This document shows positions 1-5,422 of a DNA stretch of 6,488 bases, piece after piece (within the stretch, counting starts at the first letter, position 1; the number at the start of each line of letters is the position of its first letter). The DNA is from Desulfuromusa sp. (GTDB lineage: Bacteria; Desulfobacterota; Desulfuromonadia; Desulfuromonadales; Geopsychrobacteraceae). The stretch spans positions 1 to 6,488 of the forward strand of contig JAOZOH010000146.1 in NCBI GenBank assembly GCA_029933365.1, in the 5' to 3' direction. The translations under genes and the position numbers were made by a program. The notes under the pieces were generated by a model. The model was not told the DNA's origin, did no database searches, and saw nothing but the letters and a program-made list of their open reading frames with translations.

Positions 1-1007
1 TTTTTTCTTTTCCAATCCCGACCTATAACATCACCAAAGATCTGGACTGGGAGAGCGATCGACTTCGACCTGTCTGGGAGATGACGGCGAAATACGGTAT
101 CCCCTATTTCAGTAATTTTGTGAATTCCGATATGGATCCGGAAGATGCCCGCTCTATGTGTTGTCGGCTGCGCCTCGATAATCGTGAATTGCGCCGACGG
201 GGAGGTGGCTTGTTTGGCTCCAACCCGATGACCGGATCGATTGGCGTTGTTACCATCAATTTGCCACGGGCCGCCTATCTTGCCAATGATAAGGCCGATT
301 TTTTTGCCCGGATCAGCAAGTTGATGAAGCTGGCATTCCAGTCGCTGGAGATCAAGCGGAAGCAGCTGGAACGGTTTACTGCCGATGGTCTTTATCCCTA
401 CAGCAAGTTTTACCTGTCGGCCATCCGTGAGCGGAGTGGCAATTTCTGGGATAACCATTTTTCCACCATTGGTCTGATCGGTATGCATGAAGCCTGTCTC
501 AACCTGTTTGGTAGTGGCATAGAGAGCGAAGTCGGGCGGGCGCTTTCCCAAGAAACTCTTGAGTATATGCGCAAACAGCTTGAGGCTTTCCAGGAAGAGA
601 GTGGGCATCTTTATAATCTGGAGGCAACTCCGGCAGAGGGAACTAGCTTCCGTCTTGCCAATCGGGATCGACAGAGTTACCCCGATATTATCTGTGCCGG
701 GGAGGAAGAACCCTATTACACCAATTCGACCCAATTGCCGGTCGGGATAACTGAAGATATCTATGAGGCCTTGACTCATCAGGATGAGATGCAAACTCTT
801 TACACAGGTGGCACTGTTTTTCACGGATTTTTGGGTGAGCGGTTGGAAGATTGGCGCAGTGCACGGTTACTGGTCAAGCGGATTTCAGAAACCTTCCATT
901 TGCCCTATTTTACTCTAAGTCCAACTTTTACAATTTGCCCGGTGCATGGCTACATACCGGGCGAACATTTTTCCTGTCCCCACCATCAGGAGGGGCAGGC
1001 GGCGTAG
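1..1007 (+). CDS. nrdD: Anaerobic (class III) ribonucleoside-triphosphate reductase, catalytic part, 5'-truncated by window; lacks the glycyl-radical domain
   Basis: Reduces ribonucleoside triphosphates to deoxyribonucleotides by radical chemistry in anaerobic cytoplasm. The reading frame is open from base 3, so 334 C-terminal residues are visible and the start lies outside. Seen: PTYNIT near the left edge, a MCCRL finger-loop motif (Cys codons 159-164; one is the expected thiyl-radical cysteine), a GGGLFGSNPMTGSIG glycine-rich stretch, and a C-terminal metal-site region with CPVH (936-947) and CPHH (975-986). Family members normally continue from a CPxC motif straight into the radical domain (RVCGY/RVVGY). 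Here the protein ends ten residues after the last metal-site Cys with QEGQAA and a TAG stop. The missing domain is encoded separately at 1117-1263. First gene of an operon with that ORF and nrdG. Family assignment is very secure; that the split is functional is inferred. Confidence 0.95.
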   Translation, partial: FSFPIPTYNITKDLDWESDRLRPVWEMTAKYGIPYFSNFVNSDMDPEDARSMCCRLRLDNRELRRRGGGLFGSNPMTGSIGVVTINLPRAAYLANDKADFFARISKLMKLAFQSLEIKRKQLERFTADGLYPYSKFYLSAIRERSGNFWDNHFSTIGLIGMHEACLNLFGSGIESEVGRALSQETLEYMRKQLEAFQEESGHLYNLEATPAEGTSFRLANRDRQSYPDIICAGEEEPYYTNSTQLPVGITEDIYEALTHQDEMQTLYTGGTVFHGFLGERLEDWRSARLLVKRISETFHLPYFTLSPTFTICPVHGYIPGEHFSCPHHQEGQAA

Positions 1008-1021
1008 CTTATTGATTGATA

Positions 1022-1085
1022 ATCGGGGACTGAATTTATATTCTGTCTCCCGATTGTCCGGGGACAGACCAAGGGACAGTCCCCT
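1022..1085. repeat. REP-like palindromic repeat between the two nrdD parts
   Basis: This lies in the 109-bp gap between the nrdD stop and the glycyl-radical ORF. GGGGACT (1025-1031) pairs with AGTCCCC (1078-1084) as outer arms. Inside, CTGTCTCC (1043-1050) pairs with GGGGACAG (1060-1067) with one G-T wobble, and TGTCC/GGACA (1055-1066) forms an alternative small hairpin. The GGGGACAG/CTGTCCCC signature resembles short palindromes scattered between genes in Desulfuromonadales and mobilised in other bacteria by REP-associated tyrosine transposases; that identity is from memory. In mRNA it would fold between the two cistrons and could affect transcript stability or relative expression. Confidence 0.65.
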
Positions 1086-1104
1086 AGCACTCTAACTGAA
1101 AAGT

Positions 1105-1111
1105 GAGGAGG
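1105..1111 (+). promoter_or_regulatory. Strong Shine-Dalgarno site of the separate glycyl-radical ORF
   Basis: GAGGAGG ends five bases before the ATG at 1117. It is a near-perfect anti-Shine-Dalgarno match at good spacing, which argues that the small ORF is translated on its own and is not debris of a frameshifted nrdD. A similar AGGAGG occurs at 988-993 inside the end of the upstream gene. Confidence 0.85.
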
Positions 1112-1116
1112 TTGCG

Positions 1117-1263
1117 ATGGCAACAAAATGTGATGGTAAAACGGAAGTTTATTCACGTGTATGCGGTTTTTTTCGTCCGGTGCAACAATGGAATCGTGGC
1201 AAAAAAGAAGAGTTTAAAGAGCGTTCTGAGTATGTTGTTGCAACCAAGGAGCAGAAACACTGA
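1117..1263 (+). CDS. nrdD: Stand-alone glycyl-radical domain of anaerobic ribonucleotide reductase (48 aa)
   Basis: This small protein is the C-terminal domain of a class III reductase, carrying the glycyl radical that starts catalysis. Residues 10-22 read EVYSRVCGFFRPV, then QQWNRGKKEEF, the conserved end of NrdD proteins. Gly17 (codon 1165-1167) is the predicted radical site and Cys16 precedes it. Cys5 (1129-1131) in KCDGKTE matches by position the last cysteine of the NrdD metal site, so the break falls inside that site. The ATG has a GAGGAGG site five bases upstream. It lies in a different frame from the upstream nrdD fragment, with several stop codons between, so readthrough is excluded and a single frameshift would not join them. 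Its TGA overlaps the proposed nrdG start (CTGA). Inferred: it docks onto the upstream protein and is activated by NrdG. GrcA/YfiD, which replaces the damaged radical domain of pyruvate formate-lyase, is a precedent for a separate glycyl-radical subunit. Confidence 0.9.
   Translation: MATKCDGKTEVYSRVCGFFRPVQQWNRGKKEEFKERSEYVVATKEQKH
1246..1251 (+). promoter_or_regulatory. Shine-Dalgarno site that selects a CTG start for nrdG
   Basis: AAGGAG lies inside the last codons of the small radical-domain gene, eight bases before the CTG at 1260. The nrdG frame opens after a TGA at 1227-1229 and has no ATG, GTG or TTG until a TTG at 1299. That TTG would delete the conserved GFQGTS segment typical of NrdG N-termini. 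The site therefore supports initiation at CTG 1260. Confidence 0.7.
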
Positions 1264-1964
1264 AAACGATTCGGATCAAAGGTTTTCAGGGAACCAGTTT
1301 GCTCGATTTCCCCGGACGGGTTGCTTCGCTGGTATTTACCGGTAGTTGTAATTTGACCTGTCCTTTTTGCCACAATGCCGGGTTGGTTCTGGATCCTGAC
1401 AGTTATCCAGATTATCCTCTCGATGAGTTGCTGGCAGACCTGAAAAAGCGTGAGGGTTTTATCGATGGGGTTGTAATATCGGGCGGAGAACCGACCATCG
1501 ATACGGGTCTGCCGGCATTTTTATCGCTGTTGAAAGAGAGAGATCTGCAAGTCAAACTTGACAGTAATGGACTGGCACCAAAAGTTATTGCTGATCTGCT
1601 GGAGCAGCAACTGGTCGATTATTTTGCTATTGATATGAAAACCAGCCTCAATCGTTACAATGAGCTTCACACCATGCCGGTAGCAACAGAAGCTTTGCGT
1701 GAGACAGTGGAAATTCTCAAGCAAGCTACGGTGGAGGTTGAGTTTCGCACCACCTGTATCCCCCATCTGGTGGCAGAAACTGAGATCGATGCGATCGGAG
1801 AGTTGTTACAGGGAGCTCCGCTCTGGGCTTTACAGCAATTTGTTCCACTTCACGCGATGGTTGAAAAATGGCAGGAGCTTGATGTGTATCGACCGGAACA
1901 GCTTTATGCGCTAGCTGATTATGCTAGGGGATATGTTGATCAGGTTCAGGTGCGCGGGATCTAA
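1260..1964 (+). CDS. nrdG: Anaerobic ribonucleoside-triphosphate reductase activating protein (radical SAM activase)
   Basis: A radical SAM enzyme that uses a 4Fe-4S cluster and S-adenosylmethionine to abstract hydrogen from the reductase glycine and create the glycyl radical. With the CTG start the protein has 234 residues. Seen: GFQGTSLLDFPG at residues 8-19, the cluster motif CNLTCPFC (Cys30, Cys34, Cys37), and SGGEPT at 74-79, which binds SAM. The N-terminal motif and length fit the NrdG2-type activase. The start is chosen from conservation and the AAGGAG eight bases upstream; the next usual codon, TTG 1299, would give 221 residues and remove the conserved N-terminus. It overlaps the small radical-domain gene by two bases (CTGA), suggesting translational coupling, so the activase and its substrate domain would be made together. 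Function is secure; the CTG start is likely but unproven. Confidence 0.93.
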   Translation: MKTIRIKGFQGTSLLDFPGRVASLVFTGSCNLTCPFCHNAGLVLDPDSYPDYPLDELLADLKKREGFIDGVVISGGEPTIDTGLPAFLSLLKERDLQVKLDSNGLAPKVIADLLEQQLVDYFAIDMKTSLNRYNELHTMPVATEALRETVEILKQATVEVEFRTTCIPHLVAETEIDAIGELLQGAPLWALQQFVPLHAMVEKWQELDVYRPEQLYALADYARGYVDQVQVRGI

Positions 1965-1970
1965 TTAGCA

Positions 1971-1985
1971 TTCCGGGGACATGTA
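1971..1985. repeat. GGGGACA-type half-site downstream of nrdG
   Basis: CCGGGGACATG lies just after the nrdG stop and shares the CCGGGGACA core with the palindrome at 1059-1066. No complete second arm is visible, so it may be a truncated copy. With the first copy it brackets the radical-domain ORF and nrdG. Confidence 0.4.
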
Positions 1986-2020
1986 CTTGTTACGTGTTTG
2001 GAATACGATCCAGAGCAAAA

Positions 2021-2400
2021 TCAGGGTCGCGGGGTTGCGTCCCCGCCCGACGCCTTCATTTCATTGTGCGTTCAAAGAAACGAAGCAAAGAAAGACGCCC
2101 GAACTCCTTGCCCGCCACTGGCGGGTTCCCGGAAACGGATGACGGCTTATGCTGGGCGGCAAAAACTCGGCTAACGCCTCAAACATTTGCCGCCCTGATC
2201 GCAACGCCGCCATCCATTTCCGGCTGCGTCACACGGGGGGGAGTTCAAGAGCAAATACAGAAATTTCCTTTTTGCTTCCTTCGGTTTTTTTGAATCTCTG
2301 CGAGTTCTATTCCCCGCCCCCTTGGGGCGAAAGCTGGCTGAAGGCCAGCGAAGAGTCCGCGTAGTTAATACCCCGCTGCTTGTGGCAGGGTGCTTTACAT
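2021..2400. repeat. Hairpin-rich non-coding stretch, probable dispersed composite repeat
   Basis: The stretch holds no convincing gene: open frames here lack ribosome binding sites and protein-like composition. It contains a series of inverted repeats: GCGGGG/CCCCGC (2029-2046), CCCGCCA/TGGCGGG (2111-2125), GGGCGGCAAA/TTTGCCGCCC with a 22-base loop (2154-2195), CGCCCC/GGGGCG (2315-2329) and GCTGGC/GCCAGC (2333-2349). The middle part, from the CCCGCC hairpin to GGCTGCGTCACACGGG near 2222-2237, matches a pattern I remember as an intergenic repeat in many proteobacteria. The part near 2366-2390 resembles ATACCCCGC-type palindromes of Geobacter relatives. This recall cannot be verified here. It could be a non-autonomous mobile element, decayed mobile DNA, or a structured RNA. 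Confidence 0.5.
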
Positions 2401-2404
2401 ACAA

Positions 2405-2442
2405 AAAAAGCTCCGAACTTAAGGTTAAGTTCGGAGCTTTTT
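2405..2442. terminator. Strong bidirectional rho-independent terminator
   Basis: A perfect inverted repeat with 18-bp arms (2405-2422 and 2425-2442) separated by GG. The GC-rich core GCTCCGAACTTAA is flanked by an A-tract on the left and a T-tract on the right, so it gives a hairpin plus U-run on either strand. It lies between converging units: nrdG and its repeats on +, and the cytochrome gene on -, whose stop is 21 bp away. It should end both transcripts. Confidence 0.93.
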
Positions 2443-2463
2443 GTTGTTACGGGGTGAATGTCC

Positions 2464-2718
2464 TTAAAGTCTTATTTTGTGACAGAACAGGCAACGGAAT
2501 TTTGGCGGATGATCTTTCGAAAGAGGGATATCGTTTTCATTGTGACAATCTTCGCAGAATTTTTCGGCAGCTTTTTTCCCATCAGTTTTGACAATATTGT
2601 AAAATTTTTGGTGAATCTCATCTTTTGGTACCGGTTGGGTTGTTTCTTCTGGTGCCATCCAGAGAAAGATAAGAAGGGCTAAAGCTCCAAGTAGGAGCAG
2701 AATGTCACGTTTTTTCAT
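2464..2718 (-). CDS. Small membrane-anchored diheme c-type cytochrome (84 aa)
   Basis: Predicted electron carrier facing the periplasm. The start is the ATG at 2718, which has GGAG six bases upstream and gives MKKRD; an in-frame ATG 15 bases further upstream lacks such a site. Residues 6-22 form one hydrophobic helix, an uncleaved anchor or signal. Two heme-binding motifs follow: CEDCH (55-59) and CLFCH (76-80). His36 and His70 could be the distal ligands, giving two bis-His hemes, but this is inference. The region between reads KAAEKFC and DHPPKFRC, typical of small multiheme cytochromes in metal- or sulfur-reducing deltaproteobacteria. The gene lies 54 bp after the small membrane protein on the same strand and ends 21 bp before the strong terminator. 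The exact redox partner is unknown. No known cytochrome subfamily was recognised. Confidence 0.88.
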   Translation of the reverse strand: MKKRDILLLLGALALLIFLWMAPEETTQPVPKDEIHQKFYNIVKTDGKKAAEKFCEDCHNENDIPLSKDHPPKFRCLFCHKIRL

Positions 2719-2772
2719 AATGATCTCCAACAAACAGAGTTATAAAATATTGAATTTTTTAGACAGGATTCG

Positions 2773-3105
2773 TTATTCCGATTTGATAAAAACAAGGTAG
2801 ATAAACAAGGCCACAGCTACTGCCCCGCCGCCAACAAGGATCCAGAGGCCACCGCCGGCAATTCCTTCTACCCCGGTCCCCTTGCCGACAGCCAAAGAAA
2901 CTATCAGGGCAAAACCGCCCAGACCGACAAGAAACCCTGCTATTGCTTTCCAGCCAATAAAGTAGGTGATGAGTATGATGACAGCAAATCCTCCCAAAAA
3001 CCAAGGATTGCTATTCAAATCCCCGATGTTCCAGTCTTGCAACTGTTGCATGACTTGATCAGTGCGTAAGTAATCCATGTAATGTTTAATATCAGCCCAA
3101 CTCAT
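2773..3105 (-). CDS. Small membrane protein with three predicted helices, function unknown (110 aa)
   Basis: No family was recognised. Residues 1-34 are soluble and rich in D, Q and aromatic residues (MSWADIKHYMDYL). Hydrophobic segments follow at about 36-51, 54-73 and 83-107, with many glycines (the loop region GVEGIAGGG and later GGGA), ending in the charged tail KSE. The ATG at 3105 has GGGGAG five bases upstream, a strong site, so the start is reliable. Composition and site argue for a real gene. It is 54 bp upstream of the diheme cytochrome on the same strand with no terminator between, so the two are probably co-transcribed, and a membrane role linked to electron transfer is plausible. 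It contains no cysteines and no CxxCH, so it is not itself a c-type heme protein. Confidence 0.8.
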   Translation of the reverse strand: MSWADIKHYMDYLRTDQVMQQLQDWNIGDLNSNPWFLGGFAVIILITYFIGWKAIAGFLVGLGGFALIVSLAVGKGTGVEGIAGGGLWILVGGGAVAVALFIYLVFIKSE

Positions 3106-3212
3106 ATCGTCTCCCCATTGGATCTACTGAACGAGTGGATTCAGGTGTTTGCAGATAGCCGGAATAGTAGCAGATTGTGGGGTGAGGGGAAAGAGGTAAA
3201 AGCCCGTAAATC

Positions 3213-3241
3213 TTGACTTTATTATGGGTCTTAACTAGGAT
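3213..3241 (+). promoter_or_regulatory. Candidate sigma-70 promoter for murI
   Basis: TTGACT (3213-3218) and TAGGAT (3236-3241) are separated by 17 bases, matching consensus at 5 of 6 and 4 of 6 positions. Transcription would begin near 3248, giving a leader of about 60 bases before the GTG at 3307. It lies in the 201-bp gap between the divergent membrane-protein gene and murI. No equally good promoter was seen for the minus-strand gene. Confidence 0.55.
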
Positions 3242-3306
3242 GATTCCCTTGGTTTTGCGGTTAGATTAACAGTGTGTTTTGTTATCATTACATAACGGGA
3301 GTTTCT

Positions 3307-4101
3307 GTGCAGCATCGGGCAATTGGTATATTTGACTCTGGAGTCGGTGGTTTGACGGTTTTTAAAGAGATTGCCCATTTGCTGCCGGGTGAAAATCTGA
3401 TTTACCTCGGTGACACGGCTCGGGTTCCTTATGGAACCAAAAGTGTCACTACAGTTCGGCGCTATGCTTTGGAGGCTGCAGAGTTTCTGGTCGACCAAGG
3501 GGTAAAGTTATTGGTTGTTGCATGTAATACTGCATCAGCGGTTGCCTTGCCCGCTTTGCGGGAGCGTTTTCAGCTGCCGGTGATCGGGGTGATAGAACCG
3601 GGCGCGCGGCGTGCCGCAGAAAGTCAAAATCGACGGGTCGGGGTTATCGGTACCGAAGGAACGATCAATAGTGATCGCTATCCTGAGGCCATTCATGCTT
3701 TGTTACCCGATGCGCAAATCACCTCTGTTGCCTGTCCACTATTTGTTCCATTGGCTGAAGAGGGCTGGGCAGAGCATGAAATAGCCAGATTAACTGCCTT
3801 GGAATATCTACAACCGTTGTTAGCTGCGAAGATTGATACTTTGGTTCTCGGTTGCACCCATTATCCATTATTGCGAAATACTTTACAGAAAGTTCTTGGC
3901 ACTGGCGTAACTATGGTAGATTCAGCGGAAGAAACAGCAAAATCGGTCCAACAGCTGTTTCGTCAGCAAGGGCTGACGAAACCGGAACATGGTGGGAGTA
4001 GGGATTTTTTTGTGACTGATGTGCCGACTCGCTTTGAACATGTCGGGCAGGCATTTCTGGGAGCTGACTTGGGGAAAGTTGAGCAGGTACAGATAGGTTA
4101 A
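3307..4101 (+). CDS. murI: Glutamate racemase
   Basis: Converts L-glutamate to D-glutamate in the cytoplasm for peptidoglycan stem peptides, without cofactor, using two cysteines as acid/base. The chosen start is GTG 3307, with GGGAG five bases upstream; it gives 264 residues, normal for the family, and begins MQHRAIGIFDSGVGGLT. A GTG further upstream (3274) would add eleven unconserved residues. Seen: Asp10 in FDSGVGG, GDTARVPYG at 35-43, catalytic Cys73 in ACNTAS, and catalytic Cys183 with His185 in GCTHYPLL. All key residues are present, so the enzyme should be active. The GerMN-domain gene follows after 10 bp, so the two are likely one operon driven by the promoter near 3213. Confidence 0.96.
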   Translation: MQHRAIGIFDSGVGGLTVFKEIAHLLPGENLIYLGDTARVPYGTKSVTTVRRYALEAAEFLVDQGVKLLVVACNTASAVALPALRERFQLPVIGVIEPGARRAAESQNRRVGVIGTEGTINSDRYPEAIHALLPDAQITSVACPLFVPLAEEGWAEHEIARLTALEYLQPLLAAKIDTLVLGCTHYPLLRNTLQKVLGTGVTMVDSAEETAKSVQQLFRQQGLTKPEHGGSRDFFVTDVPTRFEHVGQAFLGADLGKVEQVQIG

Positions 4102-4111
4102 AGAGGATAAA

Positions 4112-4693
4112 ATGAAAAAGCCATTGTTGGGTCTGCTTGGGTTGATCGTTGTTGGAGTTCTTGTCGGATATGGAGTCGGTTGGTATTTTCAACAGTCGCA
4201 GGATGTTGGGGAGGAAGTCCGGGTTGTGATTGCAGATCAACTGCCGGATCGAGAGATCCAACTCTACTTTGCTGATCCCTCGGGGTCTTTTCTGGTTGCA
4301 GAAGCTTATGAAATTCCTGGTTGCGATGATGATCAAGATTGTATCCTGAGCTTGTTGAATGGACTGATTAATGGCTCTCAGCAAGGGAATTTTCCTGTCT
4401 TGCCGAAAGAAACAAAAGTTCTTGATCTAGAAGTGGAAAATGATCTGGCTCGGGTGAATTTTTCCAAGCAGCTGGCTGATTTACACCCTGGAGGCAGCTT
4501 GGCGGAATTACTATCGATTTACAGCTTGGCCAACAGTTTGAATGAAAATTTTCCGTATGTCCGACAGTTGCAGATACTGATTGAGGGAGAAGTGCGTCAG
4601 ACTTTAAAAGGGCATGCCCGTATCGATCAGCCAATATATGCCAATTTTAACTTCAGTAAACCGCCATTGTCTGGAGCTATCCCTGAAAAGTAA
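4112..4693 (+). CDS. Membrane-anchored GerMN-domain protein (193 aa)
   Basis: Residues 4-27 form a glycine/valine-rich hydrophobic helix after MKK, which should anchor the protein in the inner membrane with the rest outside the cytoplasm. There is no lipobox cysteine. From about 47 to 175 the sequence fits the GerMN domain, first described in the spore protein GerM but also found in non-sporulating bacteria: QLYFAD, then ILSLLNGLINGSQQGNF, LPKETKVLDLEVENDLARVNFS, and IYSLANSLNENFPYVRQLQILIEG. Cys71 and Cys77 in GCDDDQDC could form a disulfide outside the cytoplasm. AAGAGG five bases before the ATG is the ribosome site. It is 10 bp after murI, so a cell-envelope or peptidoglycan role is plausible, but the biochemical function of this domain in such bacteria is not established. 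Domain call is good; role is inferred. Confidence 0.85.
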   Translation: MKKPLLGLLGLIVVGVLVGYGVGWYFQQSQDVGEEVRVVIADQLPDREIQLYFADPSGSFLVAEAYEIPGCDDDQDCILSLLNGLINGSQQGNFPVLPKETKVLDLEVENDLARVNFSKQLADLHPGGSLAELLSIYSLANSLNENFPYVRQLQILIEGEVRQTLKGHARIDQPIYANFNFSKPPLSGAIPEK

Positions 4694-4732
4694 GAGACCA
4701 ATGTTGATATTCAAGTATTAAGCATCAAGCAG

Positions 4733-4753
4733 ATTGCCCCGATGGGCAATTTT
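4733..4753 (+). terminator. Probable rho-independent terminator after the murI operon
   Basis: ATTGCCC (4733-4739), loop CGAT, GGGCAAT (4744-4750), then a run of four T. The stem is short but perfect and lies 40 bp after the GerMN gene stop, so it probably ends or attenuates the murI transcript. Confidence 0.6.
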
Positions 4754-4786
4754 CAGGAAGATAACGGGGGAATTTTGGGATGGTCG

Positions 4787-4816
4787 TTGCGTTATTCTAA
4801 CCCGATACGGTATACG
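4787..4816 (+). promoter_or_regulatory. Candidate promoter for the 170-residue protein
   Basis: TTGCGT (4787-4792) and TATACG (4811-4816) are 18 bases apart, each matching consensus at 4 of 6 positions. It lies between the preceding hairpin and the gene at 4842, giving a leader of about 20 bases. Plausible but not strong. Confidence 0.4.
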
Positions 4817-4841
4817 TTAACTTTCTATTTGAGGAACTGCC

Positions 4842-5354
4842 ATGATTGTTGGGTTTAACCACAATGTGACTTATCGGAGTGTCAATTTTCATGTCCAGAC
4901 CGAGGACAGTGGGCTGAAGAGCCCCCATCTGGTGACCCTGCTCTATCATGGTGGTATTATCATTTCGTCACAAAAAACCAGCTACGCTGATATTATCAAA
5001 GTTGATAACCTCGACCATGTGATTGAGGAATTGGCAAAAGAGCAGCATAAAGGGATGTTGCGGAAGTTAACGCAGGGGGAGTTTGATGAGCGGATTGTAG
5101 AACTCGGAATTCCACTGGGTGCTTCCGCTGGGCGGTCAGACCAGCAGACGGCAGTAACCCAGCCAGCTCCGGGTCAGCCGGAAACGGAAGCGTCACCAGC
5201 AGAAACTCCTCCAACCAGTATTCCCACCCCGGAACCGGTAACCATTGTTGAGGAGCCGATTGTCGATAAATTTAATCAGCCAAAAGTTTCCAACGAGCCC
5301 AGTCTTGATGATTTAATTTATGACTACCTGACGGCAGGGCCGCTGCAGCAATAA
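4842..5354 (+). CDS. Conserved deltaproteobacterial protein of unknown function with proline-rich linker (170 aa)
   Basis: No function is known to me. Residues 1-88 form a compact domain: GFNHNVTYRS, then FHVQTEDSGLKSPHLVTLLYHGG, KTSYADII, and EEQ/KEQHKGMLRKL. I recall similar short proteins (NHN, HVQTEDSG, KTSYAD, EQHK motifs) in Geobacter and Myxococcus relatives; that is memory, not a search. Residues about 95-140 are rich in P, T, E and Q and probably disordered. A conserved-looking tail, SLDDLIYDYL (153-162), may be a short docking helix. There is no signal peptide or membrane helix, so it should be cytoplasmic. GAGGA six bases before the ATG supports the start. It appears to be a single-gene unit between the hairpin at 4733 and a weak terminator at 5395. 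A modular adaptor or regulator (folded head, flexible linker, terminal motif) is one possibility only. Confidence 0.8.
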   Translation: MIVGFNHNVTYRSVNFHVQTEDSGLKSPHLVTLLYHGGIIISSQKTSYADIIKVDNLDHVIEELAKEQHKGMLRKLTQGEFDERIVELGIPLGASAGRSDQQTAVTQPAPGQPETEASPAETPPTSIPTPEPVTIVEEPIVDKFNQPKVSNEPSLDDLIYDYLTAGPLQQ

Positions 5355-5394
5355 ATGCTTCGCTAAAAAATGTGACCGGGTGAAAATTGTTACC

Positions 5395-5422
5395 ATAATC
5401 AACCGACCATGATTATCTTTTT
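5395..5422 (+). terminator. Weak terminator between converging genes
   Basis: ATAATCA (5395-5401) pairs with TGATTAT (5410-5416) around an 8-base loop, followed by CTTTTT. The stem is AT-rich, so termination may be partial. The T-tract overlaps the stop codon of the opposing DedA gene. Confidence 0.45.

Noticed and set aside
1005..1119. A single nrdD gene rejoined by programmed frameshift, readthrough, intron or intein
   Set aside because: Several stops (1005, 1017, 1020) lie in the upstream frame, the gap is only about 110 bp with no intron or intein features, and the small ORF has its own strong ribosome site.
1103..1345. 80-codon + strand ORF over the radical-domain gene and the nrdG start
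   Set aside because: It lies out of frame with both recognised genes; its sequence has no family features, and the RVCGF and NrdG motifs are in the other two frames.
1022..2400. CRISPR array or tandem repeats
   Set aside because: The inverted repeats are unlike one another and irregularly spaced, with no repeat-spacer periodicity.
2405..2442. Attachment site or transposon end
   Set aside because: The perfect palindrome with A- and T-tracts between converging genes is fully explained as a bidirectional terminator; no integrase or target duplication is seen.
1994..2591. Overlapping ORFs of 70-100 codons on both strands in the repeat region
   Set aside because: Arginine/proline/serine-rich composition typical of GC-rich noise, no ribosome sites, and they cross inverted repeats and the terminator.
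3911..4384. 157-codon minus-strand ORF over the end of murI and start of the GerMN gene
   Set aside because: It is antisense to two well-supported genes, has no recognisable motif, and would span the murI-GerMN junction.
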